NCBI GenBank assembly: GCA_024280815.1
Contig: JAJRPL010000044.1
Location: 1 to 34,939 of the forward strand
From: Bacteroidota bacterium
GTDB taxonomy: Bacteria > Bacteroidota > Bacteroidia > Flavobacteriales > Flavobacteriaceae
Direction of reading: 5' to 3'
DNA length: 34,939 nucleotides
Shown here piece by piece: positions 31,739 through 34,939 of this stretch (the stretch's first letter is position 1; each line of letters begins with the position of its first letter). Under the pieces are notes generated by a model. That model was given only the letters and a program-made list of their open reading frames with translations. It ran no database searches and was not told the DNA's origin. Position numbers and translations under genes: made by a program.

Positions 31739-32404
31739 CTAGACCTCTCCATTCCATTCATTATAAAACTGTTGTAAATAAGTTTCCATAAATTGATGCC
31801 TGTCTGTGGCAATTTGCCGCCCTGTTTTGGTATTCATTTTATCTTTTAAAAGGAGCAATTTTTCATAAAAATGATTGATTGTTGGTGCGGTAGATTTTTT
31901 ATACTCTTCTTTAGTCATGTTTAAATTTGGTGGAATGTCTGGATTGTAGATTTCTCTATTTTTAAATCCACCATAATTAAAACAGCGTGCAATACCAATG
32001 GCACCAATAGCATCCAAACGATCTGCATCTTGTACCACATCTAACTCTTTTGAAGAAAATGTACGTTTTACATTTCCTCCCTTAAAAGAAATATTCTTAA
32101 TAATTTGCACCACATGTTCAATGATGGCAGAATCTACATTTTGCGAAAGTAAAAATTCAGTTGCTTTTTTGGGTCCGATAGTTTCATCACCTCCCGATGC
32201 ATCGGGATGAAATTTAGAGTCTGCAATATCATGTAATAATGCTCCTAGAGTAACTACAAAATCATCTACTTTTTCTCCTTTAGAAATTAATTTAGCATTA
32301 GTAAACACTCTTTGGATGTGAAACCAATCATGACCACCTTCAGCACCTTGAAGGGTTTCTTTTACAAAAAGAATAGTTTTTTCAATAATGAGTTTTTTAT
32401 GCAT
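31739..32404 (-). CDS. HD-domain phosphohydrolase
   Basis: The product has 221 residues. HD-type metal ligands are visible: H in GGHDWFHIQRV, HD in ALLHDIADSKF, and D in VVQDADRLDAIGAIGIARCF. This is the small stand-alone HD family (YfbR/YedJ-like) with phosphohydrolase activity on nucleotides; the substrate is not known. A short insertion, PDASG, after SKFH is encoded by a perfect 16-bp palindrome (32192-32207) and looks like an inserted element; relatives read SKFHNGDE-like text (recollection). It lies downstream of the desaturase on the same strand, with a hairpin between. Confidence 0.82.
   Translation of the reverse strand: MHKKLIIEKTILFVKETLQGAEGGHDWFHIQRVFTNAKLISKGEKVDDFVVTLGALLHDIADSKFHPDASGGDETIGPKKATEFLLSQNVDSAIIEHVVQIIKNISFKGGNVKRTFSSKELDVVQDADRLDAIGAIGIARCFNYGGFKNREIYNPDIPPNLNMTKEEYKKSTAPTINHFYEKLLLLKDKMNTKTGRQIATDRHQFMETYLQQFYNEWNGEV
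32192..32207. repeat. Perfect palindrome inside the HD gene
   Basis: TCCCGAT, GC, ATCGGGA: a 16-bp perfect palindrome in frame within the coding sequence, GC-rich against the surroundings. It is like the inserts in trpF. Confidence 0.7.
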
Positions 32405-32417
32405 AGTGCAAAATAAT

Positions 32418-32442
32418 AAATCCCCAGTTTTTCTGAGGATTT
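32418..32442 (-). terminator. Hairpin between desaturase and HD gene
   Basis: AAATCC-C-CAG, loop TTTTT, CTG-A-GGATTT: a stem with one mismatch and a minus-strand T-rich tail, downstream of the desaturase gene. Confidence 0.5.
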
Positions 32443-32467
32443 TATATGATTTATTATATTCAAATAA

Positions 32468-33454
32468 TTAACGAGTGGCAGCTTCAACCCATTTAAATTG
32501 ATAAGAATCTTCGGGTATTTTCATTCGGTCAGCGAGTCTTAACATTCTTGAAGGTAAACTCATTAAATAATCTCTAGCTTTTTCAGCTTCATCAGTCAGG
32601 TCAGTAATCTTGTCTATTTCCCAACGTTTTATGAGTTTATCCATAATTTCAACATAGTCAAATGAAGTGTATACACCAATACGTTGTGCTGTATTTGAAA
32701 ATTCTTCAAAAGCAGTACCAATTTTATTTCCAGACTCTCTAATGAATAAAGCAGGCATCAAAATTTTTTGTTTCATCATGTATTGAAAAGATAGCATCAT
32801 CTGGCTCGGATCAACCTTGAAAATACGTTCTACGAATTCTGAATAAGCATTGTGATGTCTCATTTCGTCACCAGCAATAATTTTACACATTTTAGCCAAT
32901 TGTTTATTGCCTTTTTCTCTAGCAATTTTAGCAACTCTGTTGTGCGAAATATAAGTAGCTAATTCTTGAAAACTGGTATATACAAAATTTTTATAAGGGT
33001 CTCTACCTGTGCCAATATCAAAACCATCAGCAATTAAATGTTGCGTAGTTTTTTCAATTTCTTTCATGTTCACCCTACCAGAAAGGTATAAATATTTATT
33101 TAATACATCACCATGTCTATTCTCTTCTGCTGTCCATTGTCTAATCCATTTTCCCCAAGGATTTCTTCCTACTTGATCTATTCCTTCAACATCCATCAAC
33201 CATGATTCGTAGGTAGGTAAAGCTTCTTCAGTAATCATATCACCTACTAAAACTACCCAAAAATCATAAGGTAATTCTTTTGCCAATTCACGAATTTCTG
33301 TGACTTCATCAAAAAAGTGATCACCTTCAGAATTAGGTAAAAAATCAGAAGGTTGCCATATTTTATCTACAGGAATAAGATACTTCTCTATAAGAGTATC
33401 AATATCTTTTTCTAGAAATTGCATGACTTCTAGTCTTATATTTTTTAATGACAT
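32468..33454 (-). CDS. Acyl-ACP desaturase (diiron, soluble)
   Basis: The product has 328 residues. It has the two EXXH diiron motifs of the ferritin-like acyl-ACP desaturases: EENRHGDVLNKYLYLSGRVN (E111, H114) and GDEMRHHNAYSEF. The first Glu ligand is plausibly in VGDMITEEALPTYESW. The enzyme introduces a double bond into acyl-ACP, using ferredoxin, for membrane lipid unsaturation. The C-terminal half contains the extended helices expected. It begins 9 bp after the plsC stop, so the two form an operon concerned with phospholipid synthesis. Confidence 0.92.
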   Translation of the reverse strand: MSLKNIRLEVMQFLEKDIDTLIEKYLIPVDKIWQPSDFLPNSEGDHFFDEVTEIRELAKELPYDFWVVLVGDMITEEALPTYESWLMDVEGIDQVGRNPWGKWIRQWTAEENRHGDVLNKYLYLSGRVNMKEIEKTTQHLIADGFDIGTGRDPYKNFVYTSFQELATYISHNRVAKIAREKGNKQLAKMCKIIAGDEMRHHNAYSEFVERIFKVDPSQMMLSFQYMMKQKILMPALFIRESGNKIGTAFEEFSNTAQRIGVYTSFDYVEIMDKLIKRWEIDKITDLTDEAEKARDYLMSLPSRMLRLADRMKIPEDSYQFKWVEAATR

Positions 33455-33463
33455 ATATTTTTT

Positions 33464-34201
33464 TTAAGTATGAACACCATTTTTAATGGTAGTTTCTATG
33501 TTTTTAATTAGCGTTTCTTTGTCAGTAAAAGTAGCATTTTTTATGGGTTTATGCACATTAAATGTAATATGAGCCCCTAAACCCATAGGAAATTTTCCGT
33601 AACGAACTGTTTTCCAGGAGTTATTGATAGAAATAGGTACAACAATTGCTGTAGGTATTTCTTTAAACAATATTAATAAGCCTCTTTTTTGAAATGCTTT
33701 TGGTACTCCGTCTTTACTACGTGTACCTTCAGGGAAAATCACAGCAGTTCCTTTAGTCCTTTCTATACGTCTAGAAAAATCTAATAAAGCTTTGATTGAT
33801 TGCCTAGGATTTTTTCTGTCAATCAATACGCCTCCGCCATGACGTAAATTATAAGAAACGCTAGGAATGCCTTTACCCAATTCAATTTTACTAATAAATT
33901 TGGGAGACAGTTTACTCATATACCACATAATTGGTGGTATATCAGCAATACTTTGATGGTTAGCAACAATAATTATGGGTTGGTTATTATCTATTTGATA
34001 AGGATTGTTAAAGGTAAAACGCGTACCTAAAATGTTATAGCATCGCAATAAAAAGAACTGCAATATGTTGACACTTTTTTGAAGTGCTTTCTTTCCAAAA
34101 AGACGATCACTTATCCAGAATATAGGATGAAAAATCACCAATGTTAACAGAAAGCATAAATTAAAAATTATAGATATTGGATAAGCTATTAATTTTTTCA
34201 T
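33464..34201 (-). CDS. plsC: 1-acyl-sn-glycerol-3-phosphate acyltransferase family protein
   Basis: The product has 245 residues. Hydrophobic N-terminal segments (about 5-30) are followed by the PlsC catalytic motif NHQSIADIPP (H82, D87) and by FPEGTRSKDG (156-161). These are the acyltransferase and phosphate-binding boxes. It acylates lysophosphatidic acid to make phosphatidic acid at the membrane. KALLDFSRRIERTKGTAV precedes the second box. It lies upstream of the desaturase, both on the minus strand. The symbol is used in the general PlsC sense; a lysolipid acyltransferase of related type is possible. Confidence 0.88.
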   Translation of the reverse strand: MKKLIAYPISIIFNLCFLLTLVIFHPIFWISDRLFGKKALQKSVNILQFFLLRCYNILGTRFTFNNPYQIDNNQPIIIVANHQSIADIPPIMWYMSKLSPKFISKIELGKGIPSVSYNLRHGGGVLIDRKNPRQSIKALLDFSRRIERTKGTAVIFPEGTRSKDGVPKAFQKRGLLILFKEIPTAIVVPISINNSWKTVRYGKFPMGLGAHITFNVHKPIKNATFTDKETLIKNIETTIKNGVHT

Positions 34202-34215
34202 TTTTTAAAAAAGTC

Positions 34216-34277
34216 CTCCCCTTAGGGGAGTCTCGAATCTTCGGAATAAAGGTTAAGATCCCGCTCTTCAGCGGGAT
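34216..34277. repeat. Two adjacent palindromic elements
   Basis: CTCCCC, TTA, GGGGAG (34216-34230), and ATCCCGCT, CTTC, AGCGGGAT (34258-34277), in the 134-bp gap between the bacilliredoxin and acyltransferase genes. They resemble the elements in the trp operon and may act as a terminator of the bacilliredoxin gene. Confidence 0.65.
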
Positions 34278-34335
34278 TAGTTCAGCTAAAACTTTAAATT
34301 AAATTCCTTCTTCATCTTTTTAAAGTTGAGTTTCT

Positions 34336-34746
34336 CTAACAAAATTCTTCGTAAGCCGCAGCTAAGTTGCTTGCAATCATTTCAGCAGACCTACCTTCAA
34401 TATGATGACGCTCAAGCATGTGTACCAATTCGCCATCCTTAAATAAAGCTACCGCCGGAGATGAAGGAGGAAAAGGAATCATATGTTCTCTTGCCTTTGC
34501 AACAGCATCAACATCAACTCCTGCAAAAACAGTGGTGATATGTGTTGGTGTTTTATCAAATTGTAATGAAGCGATAGTGCCTGGTCTTGCTGTACCTGCT
34601 GCACATCCACAAACGGAATTCACCATAACTAAGGTAGTACCACCTTCATTTAAAATATTATCAACATCACTAGCTGTATGTAATTCTTTAAAACCAGCGT
34701 TTACTAATTCTTGACGCATTGGTTTTACTATTTCTTCTGGATACAT
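34336..34746 (-). CDS. BrxA/BrxB family bacilliredoxin
   Basis: The product has 136 residues, the size of YphP/YqiW-type proteins. The CGC active site is C46-G47-C48 (MVNSVCGCAAGTARPG), followed by the conserved THITTVFAGVD, IPFPPSSPAVALFKDGEL and LERHHIEGRSAEMIA. Homologues in Bacillus reduce mixed disulfides of bacillithiol with proteins in the cytoplasm. Flavobacteria also have such proteins; the natural thiol here is not shown by sequence. It starts at ATG 34744-34746 with a -7-like element (TATCTTTG) 33 bp upstream. Confidence 0.93.
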   Translation of the reverse strand: MYPEEIVKPMRQELVNAGFKELHTASDVDNILNEGGTTLVMVNSVCGCAAGTARPGTIASLQFDKTPTHITTVFAGVDVDAVAKAREHMIPFPPSSPAVALFKDGELVHMLERHHIEGRSAEMIASNLAAAYEEFC

Positions 34747-34778
34747 ATTTTTATAATTTTTTAAAATAAATTCTGCTA

Positions 34779-34786
34779 CAAAGATA
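34779..34786 (-). promoter_or_regulatory. Possible -7 element of the bacilliredoxin gene
   Basis: TATCTTTG on the minus strand (TAnnTTTG type), 33 bp before the ATG at 34746. No clear -33 was seen. Confidence 0.5.
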
Positions 34787-34794
34787 CATATAAT

Positions 34795-34802
34795 TATATT
34801 TG
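34795..34802 (+). promoter_or_regulatory. Possible -7 element of the last gene
   Basis: TATATTTG on the plus strand, 26 bp before the ATG at 34829; it diverges from the bacilliredoxin promoter and the two elements nearly abut. Confidence 0.45.
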
Positions 34803-34828
34803 AATTTTATTAGAAAATAAAACGATTT

Positions 34829-34939
34829 ATGTCAAGTTTCGCAAAGTTTATTGGTGCAAGTTTAGGATGGTCTTTAGGTGGGCCAATTGGTGGAATTTTA
34901 GGTTTTGCTTTAGGAAGTTTAATTGATGGTTTTTCTGGA
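34829..34939 (+). CDS. TerB/DjlA-like protein, N-terminal fragment (partial)
   Basis: The frame starts at ATG 34829 and runs off the right edge after 37 codons. The beginning, MSSFAKFIGASLGWSLGGPIG, then GILGFALGSLIDG, is a glycine-rich hydrophobic segment. It is typical of the N-terminus of TerB/DjlA-like (DnaJ-domain-associated) proteins of Bacteroidota. Nothing more can be seen, so function is open. Confidence 0.65.
   Translation, partial: MSSFAKFIGASLGWSLGGPIGGILGFALGSLIDGFSG

Noticed and set aside
1..34939. Stop-codon reassignment as explanation of the internal TAA codons
   Set aside because: TAA ends many intact genes here (for example gyrB, trpB, asnB end), so it is a normal stop.

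Overview
The window looks like a chromosomal segment from the Bacteroidota, most likely family Flavobacteriaceae. It is AT-rich. Several genes have a TAnnTTTG-type -7 promoter element, there is a type IX secretion (T9SS) C-terminal sorting signal, and the proteins (M61 and S9 peptidases, AsnB, acyl-ACP desaturase, bacilliredoxin, trpEGDCFBA) have a flavobacterial flavour. I cannot name the genus. No rRNA, tRNA or CRISPR array was seen.

Layout. 1-3250 (+): 3' end of formate-tetrahydrofolate ligase, an M28 peptidase gene broken by one in-frame stop, and an M61 peptidase lipoprotein. 3268-6843 (-): a probable gyrB-mdh-secreted protein operon. 7078-12014 (-): a DUF2807 protein, an OmpR-type response regulator and a histidine kinase, followed by four small exported-protein genes (two PepSY-like, two very acidic). 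Each small gene has its own promoter with two tandem copies of an 11-bp box, set exactly 5 bp from the -7 element, and hairpin terminators. This looks like a self-contained signalling module and is the most system-like feature here. 12110-13773 (-): asnB, broken by a frameshift and a nonsense codon. 14058-15749 (-): a large membrane protein, possibly a GT-C-like glycosyltransferase. 15973-17898 (+): two secreted surface proteins, the first with a T9SS tail.

17921-25321 (+): the complete tryptophan operon trpE-G-D-C-F-B-A. A leader peptide with three consecutive Trp codons and an attenuator hairpin precede it; neither is obvious from long ORFs. trpE carries a one-base deletion near its start. 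Nearly every junction of the operon, and three places inside trpF, hold short GC-rich palindromes. A GIY-YIG nuclease gene lies between trpB and trpA, flanked by inverted copies of one such palindrome. Downstream on the same strand are trmL, an orphan NtrY-like kinase, a crotonase, a TraB/GumN protein and an S9 peptidase (to 31631). 31739-34746 (-): an HD hydrolase, an acyl-ACP desaturase, a PlsC-like acyltransferase and a bacilliredoxin. The start of a glycine-rich TerB/DjlA-like protein runs off the right edge.

Three genes (M28 peptidase, asnB, trpE) carry simple point lesions, and two of these are the same event: an A6 run where A7 is expected. This may reflect draft or single-genome sequence errors, recent decay, or slippage-tolerant expression. 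Everything here was read by eye; family names come from remembered motifs, not database searches.
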